Positions 31,312 through 40,897 of a DNA stretch of 64,000 nt are shown piece by piece. Each line of letters begins with the position of its first letter. The first letter of the stretch is position 1. A program made the translations under genes and the position numbers. This stretch comes from Tubulanus polymorphus. Lineage: Eukaryota; Nemertea; Palaeonemertea; Tubulaniformes; Tubulanidae. Under the pieces are notes generated by a model. That model made no database searches and was not told where the DNA came from. It saw nothing but the letters and a program-made list of their open reading frames with translations. The stretch is from contig NC_134026.1 in NCBI RefSeq assembly GCF_964204645.1, positions 13,728,450 through 13,792,449 on the forward strand, written 5' to 3'.

Positions 31312-31653
31312 TTATTCGAAATCTATTTCATGGTGCCCTTTTTCATTCTTACCTTTATATACGAAATAGAAATCTCCAGAACATAATTCTTCTAGATCTT
31401 CACTTGATAATCTATGAAATCTATCTGGTAAATAAGTTCTGAATTTATATTTATTTCCTTTTAATCCTTCATATTCTAAATGAATTACTAATTTATCTCC
31501 ATATTTATTAGTAATTGTTTCAATGTTAGTAATTAAATATTTCTTGTGAATTGTTAACTCAGTTAGTTTTTTAAATTTATAATCTACAGATTTGACGCTT
31601 GAAGTATCTTTAATTCTATCTAAGAATTCACTGTGTACTTGTTTACTCTCCAT
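31312..31653 (-). CDS. Small conserved protein, possible nucleic-acid-binding fold
   Basis: A 113-residue protein. The central part alternates strands: KKYLITNIETITNKYGDKLV, then a short loop, then YKFRTYLPDRFHRLSSEDLE. A 'TKYG...YLPxRF' layout recurs in small proteins of invertebrate mobile elements, which I suspect are OB-fold-like single-strand binding proteins; this is inference. It lies between polymerase and penton genes and starts ATAATAAATGG. Confidence 0.6.
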   Translation of the reverse strand: MESKQVHSEFLDRIKDTSSVKSVDYKFKKLTELTIHKKYLITNIETITNKYGDKLVIHLEYEGLKGNKYKFRTYLPDRFHRLSSEDLEELCSGDFYFVYKGKNEKGHHEIDFE

Positions 31654-31681
31654 TTATTATACAAATTTTTATTGAAATTGA

Positions 31682-34600
31682 TTAACACGCTAGAATCCTT
31701 TTCATAATCTCATTTTCTTTTGTTTCTTCTCTTTTGAATTTTATATATTCATCTAAATTGCAACCATAGGCGACTGTGTGGATTCCATCATCTAAAATAT
31801 ATCTTTTATCATCAAATGGGTTTAGACTTATCTTTTCAATTTCTTCAATATACATTTCATGATCTTCAGATCTCAAACATTTCATCTTATGTTTTCTAAC
31901 TTCTTCATTAAATATACAATTGATGTAATCTTTGAAATGAATATTCTTTTCTACTACACTTTTGGTTATTCCTTTTAACTTTTTAGCTTCATGTTCTTTA
32001 GTTTTATATGAATACATTTTAGATCTAATACCTATGAACTCTATCATTTCTTCACCACCTAATTCATCTTTGAATTTACCGGGAACTTTTTTATTATCAT
32101 TGCTAAACAATTCATGATTTTTAGGATAGTTACTGAAATCAAAATGATGATTTAATATTTTTAAATCATCTCTTATATTATCACTTTTTATCTTTAATAT
32201 GTAAGAATCTGTATCAAAGTATAGAATTTCTATATGTTTTTCCCCAAAATGGGGTTGCAATACATTATAATAGAATTCATACATCAATAGCTTTGAAATT
32301 TCTAAAACCGATGCTCCAACATAAATAGGTTTATTGAACTTCATAGAAGTTCTTTTTAATTTAACTGCAGCTAAATTTTCATCAAATATTCTATTACCTA
32401 TGAATTTCGGATACGATTGTAAATGCCTTATCCTTTTACCATTACTAACTAACTCAATATCATTTCTATTTCTAATATTTTCACATGTTTTTCCATAAAA
32501 CGCATTATTCATCAATTTAAAAAATCCTTCTCAAAATCTGTTTTTGCTTCAGTTCTCTGTGTAGTATTAAAATCTATATATTTTTCAAACCACTTAGATT
32601 GACTAAATGAAATATATCTATGTACTTTTTTTAATATCATTCCTTGTCTCAAATAAAACTTCAACATTCTATAATGTACTACATAATTATATTTATCTTC
32701 TTGAGTTACCATTAACTTTTCAGTATGAATATGATTATCGGGTTTAATTCTTTTTTGATAATTTGATAATTCTTCATGTTTAACAGTTTTATGTTCGGGA
32801 CAATATGCTAGATTTCTAGATTTGAATTTAATATTTTCAGGGTATTCTAAATCTACAACGAAGAAGTAACCAGTATCTGAATCATCTGCAATATCTAGGA
32901 TTCTTTTCTTCCAATCAGTAAAACTTCAGTTATTTCAAACATCCCATAAGGTTGTGGTTCCATCATTGCCCAACCATAAAGATTATTTGCATCTATGTAT
33001 AATAATTTATATCCAGGATTATCATTTACATTGAAATATCTATCACCTAATACACCTGAAACACCTCCTCTTATAGATTTTTCAAATAATAGTAATTGAT
33101 CTATATTTGTTAACAAATCCATTTTTATATCTGTAAATTTTAAACCACAATCCCAAGTTAATCCTGGTGATGAATAACAATGACAAGGATCAATATTGAA
33201 ATATTTTAGGTTTACATCTCTAAACCTTTCAAATATATCGGTTAATAATAATACATCTGATTTTAAATATAAATCTACTAATTGCCCATGATTTTCTATT
33301 TTGAAATGATTCCAAATATTCAATGTTCTATTATAGACTTCATCTTTAACATATTCATTTTTTAATTCATCATAAAATTGTTCTTTTAATAATTCAGTTA
33401 TTTTAAAATCATTATGATTTTTATAGAAAGAATATGGAATTGCTCCTTTATATCTCATTAATTTAAAATCATCATTATTTGGGTAATATTCTTTTAATAT
33501 CTTTAATTCATCATCAACTAATGATTTTGATAAGTTATCTAATGAACTATTTAAAAATCTATATGAATCTATAAATCTTAAACAACCAAATTGGAATGAT
33601 ATATAATTCTCAGATGTTTTAGCTAACATTCTAAATTTATAAGTTGGTATTTTATCTTTTGATCTATTTGAATTTAATATTTCTATTTCATTATTGATTT
33701 CTTCTATTTTATAACATAGCTGTTTGATAAATAAATGTGCATCATATCCTGATAGATTATGAAATATAACTGGTACAAAGTTAATTTTCTTAGCTTGTAA
33801 GTTACAATTCTCATGTGCAGCGCCTCTAAACTTTCCATTCAAATGATCATGGTCTCTTACTTTTTTATCTTTATAATTAAATATCTTTTCACAATAATAA
33901 CATTTATCTGCAAACGCAAATACTTCTTTATCTTCTTCTGTCATTATAATTTCTATATTTTTATTTAACTTTTCATTAAATCTTATTTCATATTCAATTA
34001 ATAAGTCACAAAAATGATTGATAACATTTTCATTTCTGTAATTATAATATTCACTTTTAATTAGTTCTGGATAATTAGATTTAATATATAACCCGAAAGC
34101 TGCAGCTGATTGATGAATCTTTTTAATAGTATTTGTTTTTGGTGGTTCTTCTGAATAATCACTTTCATTAGAATTTAATTTCTTTCTTTTATAATATATA
34201 TCTTTTCTATCTTTATCTGTTAATTCTTTATTTAATGATTCAAAATCTCCATATATTACAAATGGTACTTTATTTTTGTAATCATATTTTTTGAATTCTA
34301 ATATTTTATCCTTTTCATTTGGTAAAACTAATTTACAATAATCATGATTATCACATAATTGTTTATGATTTAATAATGTACTTTCATTACTAAATTTATG
34401 TAAACATTTTCTACATAGATATATTTTATGGTGATCATTTTCTGTTCTAAAAAATAAATCTATTTGTTTAATCCACATATAATGATTCTCATAATATAGT
34501 ATATCTATAACATCATTTGAATCATAATCTTTTGATAGATATAAAGGTTCTAATGTATAATGTTTTATGTTGTTACCTTTTGTATTTGGTAATTTGATTA

Positions 34601-35690
34601 AATCAAATACATTTATCTTTATATTATTATCTCTTTCTATTTTTGGGATGTTTTTAATTCTAACAGGATACTTATCTATCTTATAATTATTTTCAAATTG
34701 TTTATAATGAGTTAATCTACAAATATTATAAGTTGCAGGATGTAAACAACTTATTATAGTCCATAGTAAACATTTATCATCAAAATTTTGTACATTTATT
34801 ACAGCATTAGTTTTAAATGGTAGTTTAATATAACTCGATGCTTCAATATCTGGTTCTTTATAATATGATACATTATTTTCATCAATTGGTTTTGATTTAG
34901 TTAACTTATTATATTTTGTGTTATAAACATGTAAAGTCATAAATATTATCTCATCAAATATTAAACCAGATCCTTCAAAATATTTCTCTTCTATTTTAGT
35001 TTTTATTTCATTATAACATTTATTTAATTTATCATCTATATGTTGTTTAGATATAATATGTTGTGAATGAGAATTTATATTATATATTGGTTTATCTTCA
35101 GATTTTATAAACTTTACTTTAACTGATATACTAAGTTTAGGATATTCAACATCAGTAATTATTTTTATAATATTTTTCATATTTTCTAAATGTTTTTTAT
35201 TTTCTTCTAATGTTTTTCCTTTATGAAATTTAAACTCGATAGCTGCTGGACCAATATCACTTTTAAATGCTTCGGTTATCTCTATATCTTTTTTATTATC
35301 TAATGAATTAATATAATTTCTTACATCTTCCATGTATGGTCTTTTATTGTTTAATTTATTTTTTATTCTTTTAATTGTCTTCTGTTTCTTATCGTTATCA
35401 TTATCAAAATAATCTTCACCTAAAATATCATTATTCTTATTTCTAATATGACTTATAGATTTTAAATGTTCTTTATAATATCTTTTATCACTGAATGATT
35501 GATTACATGTATCACATTTATATGTTTCTTTTTCATTCTTTAATTCTTCTAATTTAGTTTCTAATATATCATCTTTATATTCTAGTTTCAATTTATTCTC
35601 TAAATGTGTTTTAGTTTTATTGTGTCTTGCTTTTTGGGATTTATCTATATCGATATTACATGTTGGGCAGTAGTACTTATTTGCTTCCAT
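31682..35690 (-). CDS. polB: Protein-primed family B DNA polymerase (Polinton polB); two frame breaks
   Basis: Copies the element using a protein primer. The N-terminus has two C2H2-like fingers (CPTCNIDIDKSQKARH at ~8; CDTCNQSFSDKRYYKEH at ~59). The exonuclease I motif, YGDFESLN, lies near residue 480. An endonuclease-VII-like knuckle (CYYCEKI then DHDHLNGKFRGAAHENC) follows near 600-630, then NLSGYDAHLF and YLKSDVLLLTDIFERF. Polymerase motif A (YIDANNLYGWAM) is near 33,000, motif B (NNAFYGKT) near 32,495 and motif C (YFDTDSY) near 32,215. The frame changes near 32,925 and again in a T-run near 32,520, so three open pieces cover the gene. The start ATTAAAATGG lies inside the right TIR. Confidence 0.95.
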
Positions 35691-36176
35691 TTTAATACTA
35701 AATTTTTTATTAAAATTGATTTTAGAAGTTCAATGATTTAAATGTTATTCATATATGTGAATATTTTAAGAGTAATAGGGGTAATAGGCTTTCGGGTTAA
35801 AGGTTGAATGGTCGAGTTCATTAATAACATATATTAAAAGTAATTAAAAAACTATAATATATTTTCATAACCGTGTGTATTTCAGTTGAACAATAGAATA
35901 ATTATTATCATTTGAATATATTTGATTATATGAATTTGTGTATTGTAATTAAATCAATTGGTCGCGGAGCGGAGCGGTAGCGAAGTGGAGCGACCAATTG
36001 ATTTAATACAATATGCTTTTTATATTATTGATATCTTAGAATAAATATTTAGTTTTAATATAAAATACACACGGTTATGAAAATATATTATAGTTTTTTA
36101 ATTACTTTTAATATTTTGTTTTTTAATGAGCTCGACCTTTCGACCTTTGATCTGAAAGCCTATTACCCCTATTACT
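35691..36176. repeat. Polinton 1 right TIR with palindromic unit
   Basis: Reverse complement of the left end. The palindromic unit runs 35,772-36,176, with the GC-rich apex around 35,950-36,010. The inner part (35,691-35,771) is the polB leader; the TIR extends inward to about 35,610 inside the gene. The outermost bases CCCCTATTACT are followed by ACTGTG, the second target-duplication copy. Confidence 0.93.
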
Positions 36177-36182
36177 ACTGTG

Positions 36183-36275
36183 ATAGGTCGAGAGACAGTT
36201 CAGTACTTCATGGTTCATGATTATGGCAAGTACACTTTGTTGAATTTGTATTGCAGGTAAATGCTCGTCACGACA
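36183..36275 (-). repeat. BEL/Pao 5' LTR, inner remainder after Polinton 1
   Basis: Continues the LTR from ATAGGTCGAGAGAC to GCTCGTCACGACA. It differs from the 3' LTR by a 2-bp deletion (GAGACAGTT versus GAGACGTCAGTT) and a few substitutions. Confidence 0.93.
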
Positions 36276-36438
36276 TGCAGTTGTATATTATTATAAAATT
36301 TAGGTAATTCATTCCAATTTAGTGTTTTTAAATCTGTATTTGTTGTTATTTTACCAAATTCTTTAGTATATAATATTCCTAATCCACCCATTGTACCAAT
36401 TTTTGCTCTAAAATCATTATTTGAATTAATATTAAATT
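36276..36438 (-). pseudogene. Polinton A, internal piece of the 431-residue-type gene
   Basis: Contains, on the minus strand, the segment NSNNDFRAKIGTMGGLGILY and following residues, which match the Polinton B copy at 41,390-41,520. It is bounded by the BEL/Pao LTR on the left and the Penelope-like element on the right. Confidence 0.88.
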
Positions 36439-36503
36439 TCCGAATAACCATAGAAGCGATAACATTAAAAACCTCATTTTCTAATGAGTAAATACAGTTT
36501 ATT

Positions 36504-36540
36504 AACACGAACGTTTTCGAGATCATATCCCCTCATCAGG
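36504..36540 (-). ncRNA. Hammerhead-ribozyme-like motif, left repeat
   Basis: The minus strand contains CTGATGAG, a short GGGAT/ATCTC stem closing ATG, then GAAA and a small ACG-TTCG-TGT stem: the order of hammerhead core elements. One stem base is a G-U pair compared with the right copy. Hammerheads are known in Penelope-like element repeats. Stem I pairing looks weak, so activity is uncertain. Confidence 0.55.
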
Positions 36541-36655
36541 TGAAATACAAGTGAATCAAATGATTAAACTACAGGTTTATATACAACATAAGTTACAAAA
36601 TTACAAGTGCTAAATTCTAAGCTAATTACCAACCAAGTATTTAATAACAAACTAA

Positions 36656-39124
36656 TTATTTGAATACATTTAGGATAAAGGATGAGCCGTTTTGAAATAA
36701 TTGTTGATTTAAAGAGGGTCGTTGCGCTTTAATAAACAGGGCCTCCCTAATTTTACAGTCGAGATCAGATGAACCTTTGTCTAGAATTTTGAATTTGTTG
36801 TTACTGAATTCCTGATCACAAGTGTGACAAATTGCGAGATGTTGTCCAATCGCAGAAGTCTTTGATCTGTGTTCCTTAATCCTGATGGCCAAATGTCGTT
36901 TAGTTTTCCCAATATAGGAAGTGTTTATATCACATAAACAATTAAATTTATATATGACTTTAGCCTTCAGCGATTTAGGGGTAGCACATTTCAAAGAGAA
37001 AAAATTCTTAATTTTAGTCGTAGTGAATGCACATTTCAAGTTGATTTCAAAATTCCTTTTAAATAGATATTTTAATTTTCGGGCAAATAGGATTGACGGG
37101 TTACCAATATACGGTAATGAAATGAATAGATCAATTCCATCTTCAACAGGTTTCGGTTGAGGTTCTGAGTTCTGTTTTGATTTCAAAAATCTATTAATAC
37201 ATTGATCGATGACATGAATAGGAAACGCATTAGATTTAAACAGATTTTTCAAGAAATTGATTTCTTCTGAAAAGATGGTCCAATCACTGCAAATATTGTA
37301 GGCACGAAAAAGCATGGTATTGATGAGTCCTATTTTCCATTTATACGGACACATGGCGTTGAAGTTCAAAAGTAGGCCTGTGTTGGAAGCTTTCCTGTAC
37401 ACTCGAGATATAAAGTCACTACCGGTTTCTAACGGAATTTGTATTTCGGTATCGAGAAAAGGTAATAGATTAGGACCTAGTTCAAAAGTGAATTTAAGGT
37501 TAGAATGGAGGCGATTCAATTCTTCAAAAAATAGTCTATAACTGGATACATTTCGAAATATGCCGAAAATATCGTCCACGTATCTCAGGTATAATGTCGG
37601 TTTGTAATTAGTTTTGGAGAGGAGCAAGTTTTCAAAATGGGCAAGACAAGGTTGGTTGCCCGCTAAGGTTGGGCCTAAGGGGCTGCCCATGGTGACCCCA
37701 TCAACTTGCTTGAAAATACGATCATTGTACATAAACAAACCCGAAGTTGCGATTTTAAGTAATTCTTTGAATGTAGCCTGATCATATGTAGGTTTAGAGT
37801 CGGAAGCATATATATAATCGGAAACTATATCAATGGTTTCTTTCAATGGAACATTAGTGAAAAGTGACTCTACATCAAAACTTATTAGAATATCAGAAGG
37901 TTTAAAAACGAATTGTTTCAGTTTTTTAAGGAACTCCCAAGTGCTATTTAACATGAATTTAGACGGTATATGTGGTTTAATGATTTTATCGAGATATTTG
38001 GCCAGGTTATATTCAGCAGTGGCGATCATTGATACAACGGGTCGAAATGGAAAGTTATCTTTATGCACTTTGCACAAACCATATAATTTACCAGGTTGGC
38101 TACCGCTTGGGTAGATAGAATCAAATATTTCTGAACTTACATACTGTTTCACATGTTTTCTCAGAAATCCGCAGATTTTGGTTTCATTAGATATGACAGG
38201 GTGATTCTTTCTCACATTTTTGATTTCAGTAAATTTACTTTTATCAAATACAATTTTATCTAATTTATCGAAATATTCGTTAGAGTCCAAAATAACAATG
38301 CCGTTGCCTTTGTCAAATGAGCAGATCTTAATGTCCTAGTTTTTTCGAAGTTTTTCAATCGTACGGTAGAAACGTCGGTTCCAGGTCGAGCCACATACTG
38401 ATTTAGCGCTGTTGATAAATGAGATGGTCGCATGTCTAATACTTTCAAGGAAAGAGTTATTCACATTCGGTTCGCCGCCAGATATAGTCCTATTTTTGTG
38501 GTAAACAGTTTTTTCAATACGTGATTTAAGGTCGATTTCGTTGATATTTTTCGGAAGAATGTGATGCTTTAAGCCGTAACGTAGTATCTCAGTTTCTTCT
38601 AGGGATAGTTGATAATTTGATCTATTGATTAAGCAATCCGGTGCTGGGTGACGCTGATCTTTCCACAAGTTTAAAAGCTTGCGTTCATGACGTTGCTGTG
38701 TTTCCGAAGTTAGTTTCCTGCCTTTCTGGTTAAGTCTAGTGAGCCAAATGATTGTTTGAATCCAGGTCAATTTCTCGCATAAATCGGATTTGATTTTCTT
38801 CAATTTACTGTTGGTTTTAGATAATTCGGTTTTAACATTTTCGATTTGATTCTTCAAGATTTCGAGTTTGAGATTATCATTACTTGCATACGCTCTCAGT
38901 TTCGGAGGTTTGAATAATAAAAACTTCGGGCAGATTCGTAATTCCATGCATCTTTGAAAGTAAGATAAATCCAAGCGTAGTTTAGTCCATTTGAGATACT
39001 GTTTTTCACATTTGCGGAAGTCTTTGACGTACACATCTCTCTGTTTCGCACAGTAGAAATAGATCTTAGGAAGAGAGTTCAAATATCCGAATAACCATAG
39101 AAGCGATAACATTAAAAACCTCAT
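36656..39124 (-). pseudogene. Penelope-like reverse transcriptase with GIY-YIG endonuclease, one in-frame stop
   Basis: One reading frame runs from 39,124 to 36,656 with a single TAG at 38,336-38,338. The N-terminal part (~262 codons) holds RYGLKHHILPKNI, typical of Penelope-like elements. Past the stop come ICSFDKGNG and then the reverse transcriptase: KLYGLCKVHKD, ILISFDVESLFTNVPL (first catalytic Asp), GVTMGSPLGPTLA and YLRYVDDIF (catalytic YVDD). The C-terminus is a GIY-YIG-type nuclease (TSYIGKTKRHLAIRIKEHRS), which nicks the target. The element would copy itself by target-primed reverse transcription; as read here the stop separates the N-terminal domain from the polymerase. Confidence 0.93.
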
Positions 39125-39636
39125 TTTCTAATGAGTAAATACAGTTTATTAACACGAACGTTTTCGGGATCATATCCCCTCATCAGGTGAAATACAAGTG
39201 AATCAAATGATTAAACTACAGGTTTATATACAACATAAGTTACAAAATTACAAGTGCTAAATTCTAAGCTAATTACCAACCAAGTATTTAATAACAAACT
39301 AATTATTTGAATACATTTAGGATAAAGGATGAGCCGTTTTGAAATAATTGTTGATTTAAAGAGGGTCGTTGCGCTTTAATAAACAGGGCCTCCCTAATTT
39401 TACAGTCGAGATCAGATGAACCTTTGTCTAGAATTTTGAATTTGTTGTTACTGAATTCCTGATCACAAGTGTGAAAAATTGCGAGATGTTGTCCAATCGC
39501 AGAAGTCTTTGATCTGTGTTCCTTAATCCTGATGGCCAAATGTCGTTTAGTTTTCCCAATATAGGAAGTGTTTATATCACATAAACAATTAAATTTATAT
39601 ATGACTTTAGCCTTCAGCGATTTAGGGGTAGCACAT
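39086..39636 (-). repeat. Penelope-like element upstream repeat (partial tandem copy) including a C-terminal coding fragment
   Basis: Duplicates the 3' end of the element, including the last ~79 codons of the endonuclease domain (39,539-39,303, MAIRIKEHRSKTSAIGQ). It is collinear with 36,439-36,988, with few substitutions. It lies directly upstream of the main copy in the element's orientation, as expected from tandem head-to-tail insertion. Confidence 0.92.
39153..39187 (-). ncRNA. Hammerhead-ribozyme-like motif, right repeat
   Basis: The minus strand reads CTGATGAG, then a perfect GGGAT/ATCCC stem around ATG, then GAAA and the small ACG-TTCG-TGT stem. It is better paired than the left copy. 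Its position in the pseudo-LTR matches the place where hammerheads are described in Penelope-like elements. Confidence 0.6.
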
Positions 39637-39790
39637 ATATATTAAATTCATTACATAATATTAAATTCATTACATATTTATAAAACTTAGAAAAATTAAT
39701 ATTATTATTTAGTTCATTAAAATATTTTGAACCTGGTAAAGGACATTCTAATTCATTTAATATCAATTTTGTTTGAAAAAATGTTTTAAT
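39637..39790 (-). pseudogene. Polinton A, upstream piece of the 431-residue-type gene, ending at the A/B junction
   Basis: Encodes LNELECPLPGSKYF on the minus strand, continuing the split gene. A ~20-bp AATATTAAATTCATTACAT duplication sits at its left edge next to the Penelope-like element. At ~39,790 homology to this gene stops and homology to the 73-residue gene on the opposite strand begins. Confidence 0.85.
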
Positions 39791-39981
39791 TATACAATGG
39801 AGCATTATTATCAGTGAGAACTGTTGGATATACAATGGTATTAAAAAAAGTATTCAAAATGGGAAGTGTTAATGTTGATAGATTTGATATAAATGATATC
39901 TTAAAATTAACATCAGCAGTAACTTTATCTAATTTAACAATTGATTATTTAGCAAAACAGAAATATATTCCTCCTATATAA
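39790..39981 (+). pseudogene. Polinton B 73-residue protein gene, 5'-truncated
   Basis: Matches the Polinton 1 gene from about residue 12 to the end (MVLKKVFKMGSVNVDRFDI region conserved, ending KYIPPI). The start codon lies beyond the junction with Polinton A and is lost. Confidence 0.85.
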
Positions 39982-40005
39982 ATGCGTAATTTTTTTGCTA
40001 AATAA

Positions 40006-40428
40006 ATGGCTTCTGCAATTATAACTATTATAGGATCGGCAATTGTTAACGCTTTAGCATTTACAGGTGGTGGTTATTTATTTAAACATATTGATAAAAA
40101 TATTTCAATAGCAGAACAGAAAAGGCATAATTCAGCGTTAGAAAAATTAAATAAAGCAGCCGAAGAATATAGAGAAAAGAGGCAAAACTATATGGATTAT
40201 ATCAACAAAGAATTATATAATCAGAAAATTACACATAGAGATTTTCAATCAGTCGATGAAGCTATGAGTTTATATAATGCAGTAACAAATAAAGAAAAAT
40301 TACATTTGTTCAAACCTAAATTATCATATTATTATACCCCAAGTAGTGAACAACAGAAATATGAAATAATTTGGATTTTAGGTGTAACTGTTATTGTATT
40401 ATTTGTTGCATATGAATTTACTAATTAG
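40006..40428 (+). CDS. Polinton B copy of the conserved 140-residue membrane protein
   Basis: Open over its full length, with the same N-terminal hydrophobic segment, central charged helix (NYMDYINKELYNQ) and C-terminal membrane segment as the Polinton 1 gene. Differences are mostly conservative (for example SIAEQKRHNSALEKL). The start is CTAAATAAATGG. It survives intact in an otherwise decayed element, which may reflect short length rather than selection. Confidence 0.75.
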   Translation: MASAIITIIGSAIVNALAFTGGGYLFKHIDKNISIAEQKRHNSALEKLNKAAEEYREKRQNYMDYINKELYNQKITHRDFQSVDEAMSLYNAVTNKEKLHLFKPKLSYYYTPSSEQQKYEIIWILGVTVIVLFVAYEFTN

Positions 40429-40447
40429 TAATTTCTTTTCTAAATAA

Positions 40448-40882
40448 ATGGAGGATAAAGTTGATAATATTGATATTATTCCTCATGATATAAATAAAAC
40501 TAAATTAAAAATATATTTGGAAAAACAAATATTAGAATTTGAAAGTGACTTAAAGATAAAAAAGAAAATATATTTAAAATCTAAAATTATATATTATTTT
40601 ATTATTAGTGGATCGGTTACAATTAGTTCTGTAATAACATTTCTAGCATTATTCTCACCATTAACACCTTTAGCTATCTCAATTGGAGCTTTAGGTTTAA
40701 GTTCAAGTGTTTTAACCGGAATAAGTTCAAAATTGAATATTAAAAGTTATAATGAAAAAATTAAATCTAATATAAAAGAAATTATTAAATTAAAGAATAC
40801 ATTAGATTATATAATAAGTTTAAATGGTAATATAACAGTTGAAGAACAAGATAAATTATTAAAAGAATTAGTAAATTATTAA
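40448..40882 (+). CDS. Polinton B copy of the 144-residue two-pass membrane protein
   Basis: Full-length and open. The two hydrophobic segments (IIYYFIISGSVTISSVITFL and LTPLAISIGALGLSSSVLTG) and flanking helices match the Polinton 1 protein closely. The start is CTAAATAAATGG. As with its neighbour, the open frame does not prove expression. Confidence 0.75.
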   Translation: MEDKVDNIDIIPHDINKTKLKIYLEKQILEFESDLKIKKKIYLKSKIIYYFIISGSVTISSVITFLALFSPLTPLAISIGALGLSSSVLTGISSKLNIKSYNEKIKSNIKEIIKLKNTLDYIISLNGNITVEEQDKLLKELVNY

Positions 40883-40897
40883 TTTTTTATTATGTAA

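Larger units (their letters stand above)
16897..36176. mobile_element. Polinton/Maverick 1, near-complete, 19,280 bp
   Basis: The element is bounded by terminal inverted repeats beginning AGTAATAGGGGTAATAGG and flanked by ACTGTG on both sides (16,891-16,896 and 36,177-36,182); a 6-bp duplication is the Polinton hallmark. It encodes integrase, packaging ATPase, protein-primed family B polymerase, major capsid-like and penton-like proteins, plus nine conserved or small proteins, a zinc-finger protein and an HNH endonuclease. Gene blocks converge at 22.7-23.4 kb. It is the youngest layer in this nest, because it interrupts a BEL/Pao LTR that itself interrupts an older Polinton. Frame breaks in polymerase and integrase suggest either early decay or sequencing errors in homopolymers. 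No adenain-like protease was found. Confidence 0.97.
13047..36275 (-). mobile_element. BEL/Pao LTR retrotransposon, minus strand, with Polinton 1 inside its 5' LTR
   Basis: Two near-identical LTRs of 275 bp begin TGTAGCGACTGTTGAC and end GCTCGTCACGACA. They flank a 3.4-kb internal region encoding, on the minus strand, BEL/Pao reverse transcriptase, RNase H and integrase. A primer-binding site adjoins the 5' LTR. Gag and protease are missing, as only ~375 bp separate the RT frame from the LTR. Flanking pentamers are TGTTG and TGCAG, an imperfect match that could be a decayed target duplication. The 5' LTR is split by Polinton 1 at ACTGTG. Confidence 0.92.
36439..39636 (-). mobile_element. Penelope-like retroelement with ~550-bp direct repeats
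   Basis: A direct repeat (36,439-36,988 and 39,086-39,636) brackets the element, which is the partial-tandem 'pseudo-LTR' structure typical of Penelope-like elements. The minus strand encodes reverse transcriptase with a C-terminal GIY-YIG endonuclease. Both flanks carry ATATTAAATT from the interrupted Polinton A gene, consistent with a target duplication of ~10 bp or more. Each repeat contains a hammerhead-like motif. Confidence 0.93.
8321..39790 (+). mobile_element. Polinton/Maverick A, decayed and interrupted (8,321-13,046; 36,276-36,438; 39,637-39,790)
   Basis: These three segments are collinear with Polinton 1 in the same orientation: end of the ATPase, zinc-finger gene, major capsid gene, coiled-coil gene, then part of the conserved 431-residue gene. 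Numerous frameshifts and stops mark it as inactive. The continuity of the 431-residue gene across the breaks shows that a BEL/Pao element (13,047-36,275) and a Penelope-like element (36,439-39,636) inserted later. Integrase, penton, polymerase and both termini are absent. At ~39,790 it meets Polinton B head to head. Confidence 0.9.

Noticed and set aside
16897-36176. An integrated infectious virus distinct from a Polinton
   Set aside because: Integrase with chromodomain, protein-primed polymerase, long TIRs and a 6-bp duplication fit a Polinton; the capsid genes are normal for that group, so no separate virus needs to be invoked.
39303-39539. Separate small GIY-YIG gene
   Set aside because: It is the duplicated 3' end of the Penelope-like element within its upstream repeat.
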